A stretch of DNA of 64,000 nt from CAVRIA01 sp963721115 (GTDB taxonomy: Bacteria > Desulfobacterota > Binatia > HRBIN30 > CADEER01): NCBI GenBank assembly GCA_963721115.1, contig CAVRIA010000009.1, positions 223,185 through 287,184 of the forward strand, written 5' to 3'. Both the position numbers and the translations under genes were made by a program. The notes beneath the pieces are model-generated. The model was not told the origin of the DNA. It worked only from the letters and a program-made list of their open reading frames with translations, and made no database searches. Positions 35,562 through 45,446 of the stretch are shown one piece after another. Position 1 is the first letter of the stretch. Every line of letters starts with the position of its first letter.

Positions 35562-37613
35562 GTGTCGTCTCGGGGAGCATCGACGCCTCCCTCGCCGCGG
35601 GCCGAGGTCGAACGCCTGCGCGGCGAGATCGAGGAGCACAACCGGCGCTACTACGTGCTCGACGAGCCGGTGATCTCCGACGAGGAGTACGACCGGCTCT
35701 TCCGGCGCCTCGCCGCGCTGGAGGAGGAGCATCCGGAGCTGCGCAGCCCGACGTCGCCGACGCAGCGGGTCGGAGCGCCGCCGGCCGAGAAGTTCGAGTC
35801 CGTCCGCCACTCGCTGCCCATGCTGTCGCTCGACAACGCGATGACGGTCGAGCAGCTGACGGAGTTCGACGAGCGCGTGCGCCGCCAGCTGCACACGAGC
35901 GAGTCCGTCGAGTACGTCACCGAGCCCAAGCTCGACGGTGTGGCGGTGGAGGTCGTCTACGTCGACGGCGAGCTGGAGATCGCTTCGACGCGGGGCGACG
36001 GGATCAACGGCGAGAACGTCACCGCCAACGTCAGGACCATTCGCGCCGTGCCGCTGCGGCTGCGACACGGACGGGGCCGGCACGGCGCGCCGCCGAAGCG
36101 CCTCGAAGTGCGCGGCGAGGTGATCTTCCCGCGCCACGACTTCGACCGCCTGAACGAGGAACGCGCGCGGGCGGGCGAGGCGGCCTTCGCCAATCCGCGC
36201 AACGCCGCCGCCGGCTCCCTGCGCCAGCTCGATTCGCGCATCACCGCGCGCCGGCCGCTCGACGTCTTCTTCCACGGCGCCGGACGGGTGGAGGGCGCCA
36301 GCTTCGAGAACCAGTGGGAGTTCCTGCAAGCGCTGCGGGCCTGGGGGCTCAAGGTCAACCCTCTGAACGAAGTGCGCGCCGGCGCCGAGGCGGTGGTCGA
36401 CTACCACCGCCGCATGGCGGAGCGGCGCGGCGAGCTCGACTACGAGGTCGACGGCGTCGTGGCCAAGGTGAATCGGACCGACCTGCAGCGACGCCTCGGC
36501 GAGGTGTCGCGCTCGCCGCGCTGGGCGATCGCGTTCAAGTTCAAGGCACAGCAGGGCACCACCCGGGTCGCGAACATCGTCCCCTCGGTCGGGCGCACGG
36601 GCGTCGTCACGCCGGTCGCCGAGCTGGAGCCCGTCGCGGTCGGCGGCGTCACCATTTCGAACGCGTCGCTGCACAACATGGACGAGGTCGAGCGCAAGGA
36701 CGTACGCATCGGCGACACCGTGCTGGTCGAGCGCGCCGGCGACGTCATTCCCTACGTCGTGCAGGTGATCACCGGGAAGCGCACGGGCGTGGAGAGGAAG
36801 TTCCGCATGCCCGAGCACTGCCCGGTGTGCGGCAGCCCGGTGATCCGCGAGGAGGGTGCCGCGGCCCATCGCTGCATCGGGCTTCAGTGTCCGGCGAAGC
36901 GGCGCGAGGTGATCCGGCACTTCGCCTCCAAGCACGCGCTCGACATCGACGGTCTGGGGGAGAAGCTCGTCGAGCAGCTGGTCGAGCACGGGCTGGTCAA
37001 CGACGTGGCCGACCTGTACCACCTCGGCCCGGAGCAGCTGGTCCCGCTCGAGCGCATGGGCGAGACGTCGGCCCGCAACCTGGTCGAGGCGATCGAGCGC
37101 AGCAAGGACACCACCCTCGCGCGGCTCGTCCACGGCCTCGGCATTCCGCACGTCGGGGAGCACGTCGCCTCGCTCCTGGCGGACGAGTTCGGCGACGTCG
37201 ACGCCCTCGAGCAGGCGGACGAGGACGCCCTCCTGCAGGTGCGCGAGATCGGACCCGAGACGGCGCGCGAGGTGCGGGCGTTCTTCCAGCTGCCCGCCAA
37301 CCGCAGGATCATCGCGCGCTTGCTGGAGGCCGGCGTGCGCCCGCGGGCACAGCGGCGCAGGCGCTCCGGCGAGCTGCAGGGCAAGACCTTCGTGCTCACC
37401 GGCGCGCTGTCGGTCCCGCGCGACGCCGCCGTCCGCCGCATCGAGGAGAGGGGCGGTAAAGTGACCGGCAGTGTCAGCGGCAAGACGGACTTCGTGGTGG
37501 CGGGCGAAGAGCCGGGATCGAAGGTCGACAAGGCCCGTAAGCTGGGCGTGCGAATCCTGGACGAGAGGGAGCTCGAGCGGTTGCTCGACGGCTCGGGGGC
37601 GGAGAGGCGATGA
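35562..37613 (+). CDS. ligA: NAD-dependent DNA ligase LigA
   Basis: 683 residues. Ia domain (HNRRYYVLDEPVISDEEYD), adenylation lysine in EPKLDGVAVEVVY, RGDGINGENVTANVRTI, OB fold, the four-Cys zinc finger (CPVCGSPV ... CIGLQCPAK), helix-hairpin-helix repeats and a C-terminal BRCT domain (GKTFVLTGAL ... KTDFVVAGEEPGSKVDKA). Seals nicks in replication and repair. Start GTG at 35562. Overlaps acyP by four bases (ATGA). Confidence 0.95.
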   Translation: MSSRGASTPPSPRAEVERLRGEIEEHNRRYYVLDEPVISDEEYDRLFRRLAALEEEHPELRSPTSPTQRVGAPPAEKFESVRHSLPMLSLDNAMTVEQLTEFDERVRRQLHTSESVEYVTEPKLDGVAVEVVYVDGELEIASTRGDGINGENVTANVRTIRAVPLRLRHGRGRHGAPPKRLEVRGEVIFPRHDFDRLNEERARAGEAAFANPRNAAAGSLRQLDSRITARRPLDVFFHGAGRVEGASFENQWEFLQALRAWGLKVNPLNEVRAGAEAVVDYHRRMAERRGELDYEVDGVVAKVNRTDLQRRLGEVSRSPRWAIAFKFKAQQGTTRVANIVPSVGRTGVVTPVAELEPVAVGGVTISNASLHNMDEVERKDVRIGDTVLVERAGDVIPYVVQVITGKRTGVERKFRMPEHCPVCGSPVIREEGAAAHRCIGLQCPAKRREVIRHFASKHALDIDGLGEKLVEQLVEHGLVNDVADLYHLGPEQLVPLERMGETSARNLVEAIERSKDTTLARLVHGLGIPHVGEHVASLLADEFGDVDALEQADEDALLQVREIGPETAREVRAFFQLPANRRIIARLLEAGVRPRAQRRRRSGELQGKTFVLTGALSVPRDAAVRRIEERGGKVTGSVSGKTDFVVAGEEPGSKVDKARKLGVRILDERELERLLDGSGAERR

Positions 37614-37882
37614 AACGTGTCCTCATGGTCGTGAAGGGACGCGTCCAAGGGGTGGGCTTCCGCTATTCGACCGTGCGCGAGGCGCGGCGCCGCGGCGTTC
37701 GCGGCTGGGTGCGAAACGCCGCGGACGGCAGCGTCGAGATCGCCGCCGAAGGCGACGAAGCGGCGCTGCGCGAGTTCGCCGCGTGGTGCGGGTCGGGCCC
37801 GCCCGGGGCGCGCGTCGACTCCCTGCAGAGAGTCGAGCTGGACGCCACCGAGCCGCTGAGCGGGTTCGAGGTACGGCACTGA
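37610..37882 (+). CDS. acyP: Acylphosphatase
   Basis: 90 residues. KGRVQGVGFRYSTVREA holds the catalytic Arg and phosphate loop; GWVRNAADGSVEI holds the catalytic Asn. Full-length single-domain enzyme hydrolysing acyl phosphates. Coupled to ligA by an ATGA overlap. Confidence 0.9.
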   Translation: MKRVLMVVKGRVQGVGFRYSTVREARRRGVRGWVRNAADGSVEIAAEGDEAALREFAAWCGSGPPGARVDSLQRVELDATEPLSGFEVRH

Positions 37883-37897
37883 CCGGAAGGAGACGTC

Positions 37898-38227
37898 ATG
37901 ACCCGGAGCTTTCGTCCGTCGCGCCGCCGGCGCGGCACCGCGACCGTCGACGCCGGAGCCCTGATCCGCGACGCCCGGGCGGCGGCGCGGCAGCGCAGCG
38001 AGGGCTATCGCGAACGCTCGCTGGCCCTGCACGGATGGATCTGCGCCAAGTGCGCGCGCGAGTTCGACGCCTCGAATCTGCACCTGCTGACCGTCCACCA
38101 CAAGGACGGCAACCACGACAACAACCCCCCGAACGGCAGCAACTGGGAGAATCTCTGCGTCCACTGCCACGAGGACGAGCACAGCCGCGAAATCCTGGCG
38201 GATTACCTGAGCGGCCGCGACGACTGA
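37898..38227 (+). CDS. HNH-type nuclease (YajD family)
   Basis: 109 residues. Basic N-terminus, then CAKCAREF, HHKDGNHDNNPPNGSNWENL and CVHCHEDEH: two zinc-binding Cys pairs around an HNH core. This is the YajD arrangement of small stand-alone HNH proteins whose in vivo role is unknown. Last gene of the ligA-acyP unit, 15 bp after acyP. Confidence 0.8.
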   Translation: MTRSFRPSRRRRGTATVDAGALIRDARAAARQRSEGYRERSLALHGWICAKCAREFDASNLHLLTVHHKDGNHDNNPPNGSNWENLCVHCHEDEHSREILADYLSGRDD

Positions 38228-38361
38228 CGCCCCCACCTGGGTGACCGCCGCACCTCGTCCCGGCGACAACGAATCCCCAGCGGCAAAAAAGTAACGTGCC
38301 GAGTCGGGGGAATCCTGCCGCACTCGACGCATCCGCCCATGCCCCCCAGCCGTGGCGATCG

Positions 38362-38377
38362 TGGTCCATCGCTTGCA
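38362..38377 (+). promoter_or_regulatory. Candidate sigma-54 promoter of the minor pilin operon
   Basis: TGGTCCATCGCTTGCA has GG and GC separated by exactly 10 bases and a perfect TTGCA at the -12 element. Transcription would begin near 38388, about 30 bases before the first prepilin gene. Sigma-54 control of pilin genes is known in several proteobacteria. Confidence 0.5.
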
Positions 38378-38417
38378 CGGCAATCACTTCGCGCGTTCGA
38401 AGAGAGTCGAGGTGACA

Positions 38418-38897
38418 ATGACCAGCGATGGCAGAGTAGGCCTCCGTGGCCAGTCGGGATTCAGCTTGGTCGAGCTGATGACCGCAGTGGCCATCTTCGG
38501 AATCCTCATCGCGTCGGGTCTGCCCCACATCGACACCTCGAGAGAGGACATCAACAGCGCCACCAAGCACATCATCGCGGACTACCGTTGGGCGCGCTCC
38601 CGCGCCATCACCAGCGGCGTGCACTTCTCGATCAAGTGGAACAGCGACGGCAGCCAGTACCAGGTGCAGCGCCACGAGCAGGTGGGAACCGAGTGGCCGG
38701 TCGAGGAAGTGGTGAAGACGGTGCAGCTGCCGGCCAACGTCAACTTCTACGTCTGGCCCGAGACCAACCGTTTCAATACGCGCGGCATGATGGTCGATCC
38801 GACCTACACGCTCTGGGCGGTGGCCTGGGACACGAAGTTCAGCGCCTATCACGTCGTTTCCATATGGCCATCGGGGCAAATCTATGAAGAGTGGTAA
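38418..38897 (+). CDS. GspH/FimT-family minor prepilin
   Basis: 159 residues from the ATG at 38418 with GAGGTG upstream. Type IV prepilin cleavage site G|FSLVELMTAVAIFGIL (Glu at +5) follows a 13-residue basic leader. The GspH-like body has the usual SRAITSGVHFSIKW strand pair. Minor pseudopilin of a type IV pilus initiation complex. First of four minor-pilin genes, overlapping the next by 14 bases. Confidence 0.85.
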   Translation: MTSDGRVGLRGQSGFSLVELMTAVAIFGILIASGLPHIDTSREDINSATKHIIADYRWARSRAITSGVHFSIKWNSDGSQYQVQRHEQVGTEWPVEEVVKTVQLPANVNFYVWPETNRFNTRGMMVDPTYTLWAVAWDTKFSAYHVVSIWPSGQIYEEW

Positions 38898-39300
38898 TCG
38901 AAAGCACGGCAAATCGCGCCGCTCGGCGTTCTTCGGCGAGCGCGGCGTCAGCCTCATCGAAACGGTCGTGGCCCTGGGGCTGTTCGCCCTCGGCGTCGCG
39001 ACGATGGGGGATTTTCTCACCCGCCAGATCCGCGCCGGGTCGAGCAATTACAACTACACGACCGCGTACACCTTGGCCGAGGAGCAGCTCGAGACGCTGC
39101 GCGCGCAACGCTTTTCGGACATGGGCAACGGCGAAGCCTCGGTCCAGAAGGGCGACATGACCTTCGACGTCGCGACGTCCGTCGATGACGGGAACCCGGA
39201 GCCGAACCTGAAGACGATCAACGTCAACGTGTCCTGGAACGAGCCCGGGGGGCAGCGAAATGTATCCCTACAGACGATATACACCGCGATTCGCCGCTGA
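38884..39300 (+). CDS. pilV: PilV-like minor prepilin
   Basis: 138 residues. Leader ending GERG, then VSLIETVVALGLFALGVATM with Glu at +5. Small beta-rich body, typical of PilV. Overlaps the GspH gene (14 bp) and the PilW gene (41 bp), so the four are translated together. Confidence 0.75.
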   Translation: MKSGNRKHGKSRRSAFFGERGVSLIETVVALGLFALGVATMGDFLTRQIRAGSSNYNYTTAYTLAEEQLETLRAQRFSDMGNGEASVQKGDMTFDVATSVDDGNPEPNLKTINVNVSWNEPGGQRNVSLQTIYTAIRR

Positions 39301-40138
39301 TCGCCCGGGCTTCACGTACATCGAGCTGCTGATCAGCGTGGCGCTGATCAGCCTGGCGATGGCGGCGACCTCGGGGCTCTTTCTGGCCAGCAAGGGACAC
39401 ATGCGGAACCAGGCCATCCAGCTCGAGACCACCCAGGCGGCGCGCTCGGTGGCGGACATGATGGTGCGCGACCTGCGGCTCGGCGGCGCCTGCCTTCCCG
39501 TGACGGGCGATTTCATCTCGCTGGAGGGCGACGACAACGGCCACGAGGACGAGATCGTCACCCGCACCGGCCTCACCCGCCCCGATCTGTCTTGTATCCG
39601 CGCCGCGACGCCGGCCGACACGCCGATGGCGGGCACGACGGTTCCCGTCGAGACCACGGAGGGGTTCGAGGTCGGGATGCGCGCCTACATCCGCCATCCG
39701 AACGGCACCGGAGAGTACTTCAACATCACCAGCGTCGACAGTGCGAGCAATCTGCTCGGACGCGACACGACGTTCAGCATCGACTACCCCCAGACGAGCG
39801 GCGTCTACGGGATCGACGAGCGGCACTTCTACATCGACCACTTCGCCAGCACCGCGCCCGGCGTCGGTGATCTCCCCGAGCTGATGATCAAGGTCGGCAA
39901 CAACGCCGCCCAATCCTTCGCCGTCGGGATCGAGAAGCTCGATGTCCAGTACCAGCTCAACCGCGACTGCCCGCCCTGCGACGTCGTCGACCTGCCGGCG
40001 GACAACTCGGAGTGGCAGATCGTGGAGCAGGTGTTGCTCAGCATCACGGCCCGATCGGACCGGCCGAGGCCGGATGGTACCTACTACCGCCGCACGATCC
40101 AGGTCGGCGTCAAACCCCGTAACCTGATTCCCCGTTGA
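39260..40138 (+). CDS. pilW: PilW-like minor prepilin
   Basis: 292 residues. Cleavage site G|FTYIELLISVALISLAMA after a basic leader. The body has paired Cys (GGACLP, DLSCIR, and RDCPPCD near the C-terminus), matching PilW. Starts inside the pilV gene in another frame. Confidence 0.8.
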   Translation: MYPYRRYTPRFAADRPGFTYIELLISVALISLAMAATSGLFLASKGHMRNQAIQLETTQAARSVADMMVRDLRLGGACLPVTGDFISLEGDDNGHEDEIVTRTGLTRPDLSCIRAATPADTPMAGTTVPVETTEGFEVGMRAYIRHPNGTGEYFNITSVDSASNLLGRDTTFSIDYPQTSGVYGIDERHFYIDHFASTAPGVGDLPELMIKVGNNAAQSFAVGIEKLDVQYQLNRDCPPCDVVDLPADNSEWQIVEQVLLSITARSDRPRPDGTYYRRTIQVGVKPRNLIPR

Positions 40139-40163
40139 GAAGAGAACCGACGTGAGGTGGAGC

Positions 40164-42192
40164 ATGTCGAGGATCGCCAACAACCGCGGAATGGCGCTGA
40201 TCGGCGTTCTCATCGCGCTCGCGCTCCTGATGTCCCTGGCCGTCTCGTTGGCGTTCAGCGTCAACTCGGACACTGAGCTGCGCGGCGCTTTCTCCAGTAG
40301 CGTGACCGGCTTCTACGCCGCCGAGTCGGGGCTCAACAAGGGGATGGGCGAGTACAAGAACATCTTTCTCGCCTACAACGTTCCGAGCGGTTCCGACTTC
40401 GACTCGCACTCGTTCGAGATGGGTACCCGCGACGTCACGTACAAGCTGACGCCGCGCGCCGGCAACCCGCAGACCGTGGTGATTCCCTCCGGAGAGCTGT
40501 TCTCCGGGTTGAACGCCATTCAGTACCGCTACATCGTCAACTCGAACTCGGTCGCCGTCACCGGTGACCAGGAGGCGGCCGTCGGAGCCGAGTTCCTGGT
40601 CGGGTACATTCCGCTCTTCCAGTTCGTCGCGTTCTACACCAACGACCTGGAGATCGCTCCCGGCCCGCAGATGAACCTCGAGGGACGCGTGCACACGAAC
40701 GCGAACCTGTATCTCAACGCCGACTCCGGTCCGCTCAACGTCCGCGACAACCCGGCCAACGGGGTGCACACCGTTCAGGTCTCGGCCGGCGGCGACATCT
40801 ACCGCGGTCGCAAGCGCGCCGACCAGTGCCAGGGCACGGTCAACGTCGACATGCTGCAGGACACCGTCGCGCCGTTCAACGACCTCGACCCGCGCACCCT
40901 GCCGTGCAACGGCGGCGGCACCCGCAAGGTCCCCGTCTCCGAGCTCTCGCAGTGGCACGGCTCGATGATCAGCAACATCGACAACATCGCCGTGCCGCAG
41001 CCCGACATCATCAAGCGCGGCAGCGGCGCGTACTGGGCGCATGCCGACCTGCGCATCGTCCTGCACGTCAACAGCCCTCCGCCGCATACGATCGAGGTGC
41101 AGGACGCCAGCGGCAACGTCGATGCCGCGCTCACGGCGCAGCTCATGGCGTTCACCACCGACGCGGTCTGGAACCAGGGGCTGGTCGGGGGCCGCGGGCC
41201 GAGCACCTACCAGGGCACCCATCCGATCTTCTACACGGCGGTTCCGCGCCAGGGCGGCGGCTGCGGTTGCTCCGACGGGAATCCCGTCTGCCAGAACACC
41301 AACGTCAACTGCTACGTTCCACCGCTGCCCGCGTCGCGCGCCAACGTCTACGACGCCAACATGAACTTTGCCTTGAACGACTACCGGCGGGGGGGCTTCT
41401 ACAACTGGCGCGAGCAGAAGTGGATGCTGCTGCTCAACATCAACGTCCGCGACCTTCTGCTGTGGAACAAGCAGAACGGCAACCCGTTCTTCGATCCGGC
41501 GGACAGCACCGACGGCGGCATCGTGATCTTCGCCTCGGTCGAAGGGCCGGATTCCGACACCATCAACAACTACGGCGTGCGCGTCTTCGGCTCCGCCAAC
41601 CTGCCGATCCCCGGCGGCATCGGTGTCTCTGCCGACCCGACCGGGCTGACCGTGGTGAGCGACCAGGCGATCTACGTCCTCGGCGACTTCAACCGCGGTC
41701 CGATCAACGTCGGAGACCTGCCGCGCCAGCCGGCATCGCTGATCGGCGACAGCGTCAACGTGCTCTCCAACAACTTCTGGAACCCAGCCTGCGCCGGCGT
41801 CCTCTGCCGCGACGGCCAGAGCGCGCGGGGCCTCAGCGACTCGTCGCGCAACGCCACCTCGACCAATGTCAACGCCGCCTTCCTCGGCGGCGTCGACACC
41901 ACGCCGGCCGGCTTTACCGGCAACTACAACGGCGGTCTCGAGAACTACCCGCGCTTCCACGAGGACTGGAGCGGAGCAGAGCCTGAACTATCAGGGGTCG
42001 TTCGTCTCGCTCGGCGAGCCGGATCACGTCGACGGGGCGTGGTGCGGCACCGGCAGCGGCTGCAACATCTACAACCCACCTGCCCGCAACTGGAACTTCG
42101 ACCCCGCCTTCAACGACGCCGCCAACCTGCCGCCGCTGACGCCGCGCTTCGTCTACGTCCAACAGGTTCTCTTCACCGAGGACTTCAAGTAG
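40164..42192 (+). CDS. PilX-like pilus assembly protein, frameshifted near the 3' end
   Basis: Start ATG at 40164 with GGTGGAG upstream. NNRGMALIGVLIALALLMSL is a PilX-type N-terminus with FYAAESGLNKGMGEY after the helix. A long body of about 600 residues follows (AFYTNDLEIAPGPQMNLEGR, ...). Near 41975 the frame breaks at HEDWSG and resumes one frame over as LNYQGSFVSLGEPDHVDG to the stop at 42192. 2029 bases fit one indel. Longer than usual PilX; the extension may replace PilY1-type functions (inference). Confidence 0.75.
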
Positions 42193-42273
42193 TCGCCGGA
42201 CCGCTCGACTCCGCGCCTCCTCCGTCCACGCCGCTGTACGAACGGCGCGATCGGTGATAGCCCCGACGGCGCC

Positions 42274-43038
42274 ATGCGACGCGAACGCACCGCCTCGCTC
42301 CCGAGCCCGGCGCGCCGGCGGCCGGCGGCGCGGCGGGCTGCTGCGGCGCTTCTGTTCGTCCTGGTGGCCGCGGCGCCGCGCGCCTCGACTGCGGCGGGGT
42401 GCGTGTGCGACTGCGACGGGAATGGAGAGGTCTCGATCGACGAGGTCGTTCGCGCCGTCGGCATCGGCCTCGACGCGCTTCCGCTCGATGGCTGTCCGGC
42501 GGCCGACGCCAACGGCGACTCCCGGGTGACCATCGACGAAGTCGTGCGCGGCGTCGACGCGGGCGTGCGCGGTTGCCCGGCGGCGACCGCGACGCCGGCC
42601 GCGCCGACGCCGACCCCGAGCCCTTCACCGACCCCGCAGCCGACCTCCCCGTGCGTCGACATCGGCGGGACCTGGACGTACGACGAGAAGGGTACCTTCA
42701 TCTGCCGGAGCAGCGGAACGATGCAGACCACTCCGGTCGACGGCTCGGCGACGATCGTCATCACGCAGGACGTCTGCGACGTGTCCTACGACGTGCCCGG
42801 CGTGTCGTTGAACCGCGAGGGAACCGTCGACGGAGATCTGGTCACGTTTTCGGGAATGCTGATCGTTCCGCCGTCGGGCGTCTCCATCTCGGCGAACACA
42901 TTCACTGCGCAAGGGCGGGTCGCCGGAGACCGCATCGAGCTCGAGGGAACCGGAAGCGCCGTGGGCAGCAGCAGCAGCGCGGGAAATTTCACCTGTGCCG
43001 CTACCACGCGAGCCGTCTTCCTCCGCCAGGCGCCGTAA
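42274..43038 (+). CDS. Secreted protein with dockerin-like EF-hand pair
   Basis: 254 residues. Basic N-terminus and signal peptide to about residue 40. Two calcium-loop repeats, DCDGNGEVSIDEVVRAV and DANGDSRVTIDEVVRGV, each preceded or followed by Cys, resemble dockerin duplicates. A Thr/Pro/Ser linker (APTPTPSPSPTPQPTS) leads to a C-terminal beta domain (CVDIGGTWTYDEKG...GVSLNREGTVDGDLVTFSG) with lipocalin-like strands and four Cys. Probably surface or secreted. The dockerin-like plus TP-linker layout is frequent in Binatota-like genomes (inference). Confidence 0.65.
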   Translation: MRRERTASLPSPARRRPAARRAAAALLFVLVAAAPRASTAAGCVCDCDGNGEVSIDEVVRAVGIGLDALPLDGCPAADANGDSRVTIDEVVRGVDAGVRGCPAATATPAAPTPTPSPSPTPQPTSPCVDIGGTWTYDEKGTFICRSSGTMQTTPVDGSATIVITQDVCDVSYDVPGVSLNREGTVDGDLVTFSGMLIVPPSGVSISANTFTAQGRVAGDRIELEGTGSAVGSSSSAGNFTCAATTRAVFLRQAP

Positions 43039-43150
43039 GGAAGGCTGTTGCGCTGTTCGGGGTCAGCGGGGGTAGGAGGATGGGGATGCCGACTTCCTTC
43101 CCCTGACCTGAAACTCACCCGGCTGCGCTCGGGTTCGTAGGCAAAGGCGA

Positions 43151-43207
43151 AGGCTCGGGCTGAGGCTGAGGATTCGCTTGCCCAAGCCTGAGCCTCAGCC
43201 TCAGCCT
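43151..43207. repeat. Inverted repeat built from GGCTGA units
   Basis: Left arm 43151-43171 (AGGCTCGGGCTGAGG...) and right arm 43184-43207 (...CCTCAGCCTCAGCCT) pair almost fully around a 12-base loop; each arm repeats GGCTGA/TCAGCC. It lies in the gap 43039-43329, in which I see nothing else. Confidence 0.65.
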
Positions 43208-43329
43208 GTTCAGAAAGTTTCTCGCCGAATGATCCGGCGCAGCCCGGGGGCGACACTAACAGCGCAACCCCGTAACCCCCTGCCCCTCGGGTCTTGACTG
43301 AGGTTGGGCATTCGTAGTTCCGTGCTCGC

Positions 43330-43854
43330 ATGCCCAAGACCCTGAAGCGTGGCAAGGCGCCGCGAAAGCCGTCACCGAAGCCCCGGCGCAAGAGCACCCG
43401 CACGACGCCGCGCAAAGCGTCGCCGAAGGCCGAGAAGATTCCCCTGCTGCGAGCCAGCGACTTTCGATCGTATCTGAACGAGAAGGCGATGCTCATGGCG
43501 CCCGGCGACGTCCAGACGGTCCTCGACCAGGCCGACGAGGCGCGCCGGCAGGCGAGGAACGACGGCGAAAATCATCCCTTGCTGCCCCGACAGGTCGACC
43601 TGGCACTGCGCCTCCTGGAAGACCACGACACCGGTGAATGCCCGCAGGTGCCCTACTACTCGGTGGCCTTGCTCGCCGTGGCCGTTCTCTACCTCCTCGA
43701 CCCGGTCGACGTCATCCCGGACTGGATCCCGGGCATCGGCACCAGCGACGACGCCCTCGTGTTCGAGCTCGCCCTCGAGCTCGGTGCCGCCGGCGTGGAG
43801 CGCTACTGCACGTGGAAGGGAATTCCGACGGACGGCCTGTTCGTGAAGAGATAA
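43330..43854 (+). CDS. DUF1232 (YkvA-like) protein with basic N-terminus
   Basis: 174 residues. The first 35 are Lys/Arg/Pro-rich repeats (TPRKASPKAEK) and may bind nucleic acid or an acidic surface. The C-terminal DUF1232 domain contains VALLAVAVLYLLDPVDVIPD and WIPGIGTSDDALVFELAL, the YkvA signature with a short membrane-associated helix. Function of the family unknown. Confidence 0.78.
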   Translation: MPKTLKRGKAPRKPSPKPRRKSTRTTPRKASPKAEKIPLLRASDFRSYLNEKAMLMAPGDVQTVLDQADEARRQARNDGENHPLLPRQVDLALRLLEDHDTGECPQVPYYSVALLAVAVLYLLDPVDVIPDWIPGIGTSDDALVFELALELGAAGVERYCTWKGIPTDGLFVKR

Positions 43855-43972
43855 TCGTTGTTGGTAAATTCGCCTCGGCAGCTTGACGGCGCAGCCTGGA
43901 ATCCATGAACGATCCGGGCTGAGGGGCGTCGAGAGGCGACGGCGAACGAGCTCGCCGCAGAAGCTCCAGGGG

Positions 43973-45403
43973 ATGCGGATGGTGGAGAGGAAGGCCACGG
44001 GCCGTGCTTGCGAGCGTAGGCTCGAGGCGCAGCCCGCTTGGGTGGTCTCGCTTCTCCTCCTGGCGGTCCTATTCGTCGGGCGATCGGACGCGCCCGCGGC
44101 CGAGAAGGATGCGGCACCGCCAGCGGCCAGACCGAACGTCGTGGTGCTCATGATCGACACCCTCCGCGCGGACCACCTCGGGTGCTACGGATATTCGCGC
44201 CAGACGAGCCCGTCGATCGATCGCTTCGCGGCGCGCTCGGTGCTGTTCGAAAGGGCGGTGGCGAGTGCTCCGCAGACGGTTCCATCGGTCCTTTCGATGT
44301 GGACCGGTCTCTACCCGAGCCGGCACGGCAACCAGTATTTCCTCCGTACCGACTCGTTTCGCGCTGGCAAGAAGGGCATCGCGCCGCAGGTGCCCGCCAA
44401 CGTCGCATTGCTGGCCGAGAGCCTGCAAAGCCGCGGCTACCGGACGGGGGCGATCGTGACCAACCCTTGGCTGCGCGCCCGCTACGGCTTCGCGCGCGGA
44501 TTCGACGTCTACCGCCGGCCGAAGGCGGAGCCGGGAAAGCGCTACGCAAAGGCCGATGCGGTCAATCGGGAGGGTGGCGAGCTGCTCGCGCAATGGAAGG
44601 ACGCGCAGCCGTTCTTCCTCTATCTGCACTACATGGACGTTCACTGGCCCTACGATCCGCTTCCGACCTACCGCTCGGTTTTCGCAACGACACACGGCCG
44701 TCGCTTCTACGTCAACGGCCGGGCACCGAACGCTTCGGCGCGGAACGCTTCCTTCACGCGCGATCTCTACGACGCGGACATCCGTGGCCTGGACGACGCC
44801 GTCGGAGGGTTTCTCGCCGAGCTGGCGGCGCGAGGGCTCGATGATTCCACCGTCGTCGTCTTGATCGGCGATCACGGCGATGCGTTTCTCGAGCACGGGG
44901 GGCTCGGCCACGGATGGGGCCTCTTCGAGGAGCTCATCCATGTACCCCTGATCGTGTTCGATCCGCGCGGCGATCGACGCGGCCGCCGGGTCGAGGCGCC
45001 GGTGAGCGCGGCGGATCTCTTTCCAACGGTGATCGAGCTGACCGGAGGGACGCCGCCGTCCGGGCTCGATGGCGTCTCACTGGCGGATGCCATTCGCGGT
45101 TCGGGCAAGCCCCTGAGCGACGAGCGGGTACTGTACAGCGAGCTCGGTTTCGGACTGGCTGCCCGAACCGGTCGCTACAAGCTCATTCGCTGGCTCGATC
45201 CCCCGAGCGATCGATTCTTCGATCTGGCCGACGACCCGAGCGAGCAATCGCCGGTGGCCGAGGCGACATCGTGGCGCTCCGCTCTCGACCGAAAGCTTTC
45301 GAGCTTCCAGTCGCGCCGGCTCGCGAGCGTTGCCCAAGGGGCGCCGGGGAAGACCATCGATCCGGCCACCGCCGAGCGATTGCGCGCCCTCGGCTACCGG
45401 TGA
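43973..45403 (+). CDS. Sulfatase-family hydrolase lacking the formylglycine Cys
   Basis: 476 residues from the ATG at 43973. A signal or anchor (about 22-44), then the alkaline-phosphatase-superfamily core: NVVVLMIDTLRADHLGCYGY (metal Asp 62), and later VLIGDHGDAFLEHGGLGHGW with metal Asp/His. At the nucleophile position the usual C/S-x-P-S-R motif reads TVPSVLSMWTG, with Thr at 102. Without Cys or Ser formylglycine cannot form, so a Thr nucleophile (as in LtaS-type enzymes) or a different chemistry is likely. Exported; substrate unknown. Confidence 0.75.
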   Translation: MRMVERKATGRACERRLEAQPAWVVSLLLLAVLFVGRSDAPAAEKDAAPPAARPNVVVLMIDTLRADHLGCYGYSRQTSPSIDRFAARSVLFERAVASAPQTVPSVLSMWTGLYPSRHGNQYFLRTDSFRAGKKGIAPQVPANVALLAESLQSRGYRTGAIVTNPWLRARYGFARGFDVYRRPKAEPGKRYAKADAVNREGGELLAQWKDAQPFFLYLHYMDVHWPYDPLPTYRSVFATTHGRRFYVNGRAPNASARNASFTRDLYDADIRGLDDAVGGFLAELAARGLDDSTVVVLIGDHGDAFLEHGGLGHGWGLFEELIHVPLIVFDPRGDRRGRRVEAPVSAADLFPTVIELTGGTPPSGLDGVSLADAIRGSGKPLSDERVLYSELGFGLAARTGRYKLIRWLDPPSDRFFDLADDPSEQSPVAEATSWRSALDRKLSSFQSRRLASVAQGAPGKTIDPATAERLRALGYR

Positions 45404-45446
45404 GAAGCGCCACAGCCGCACGCTACCCTCAACCCCCCTTTCCTTC

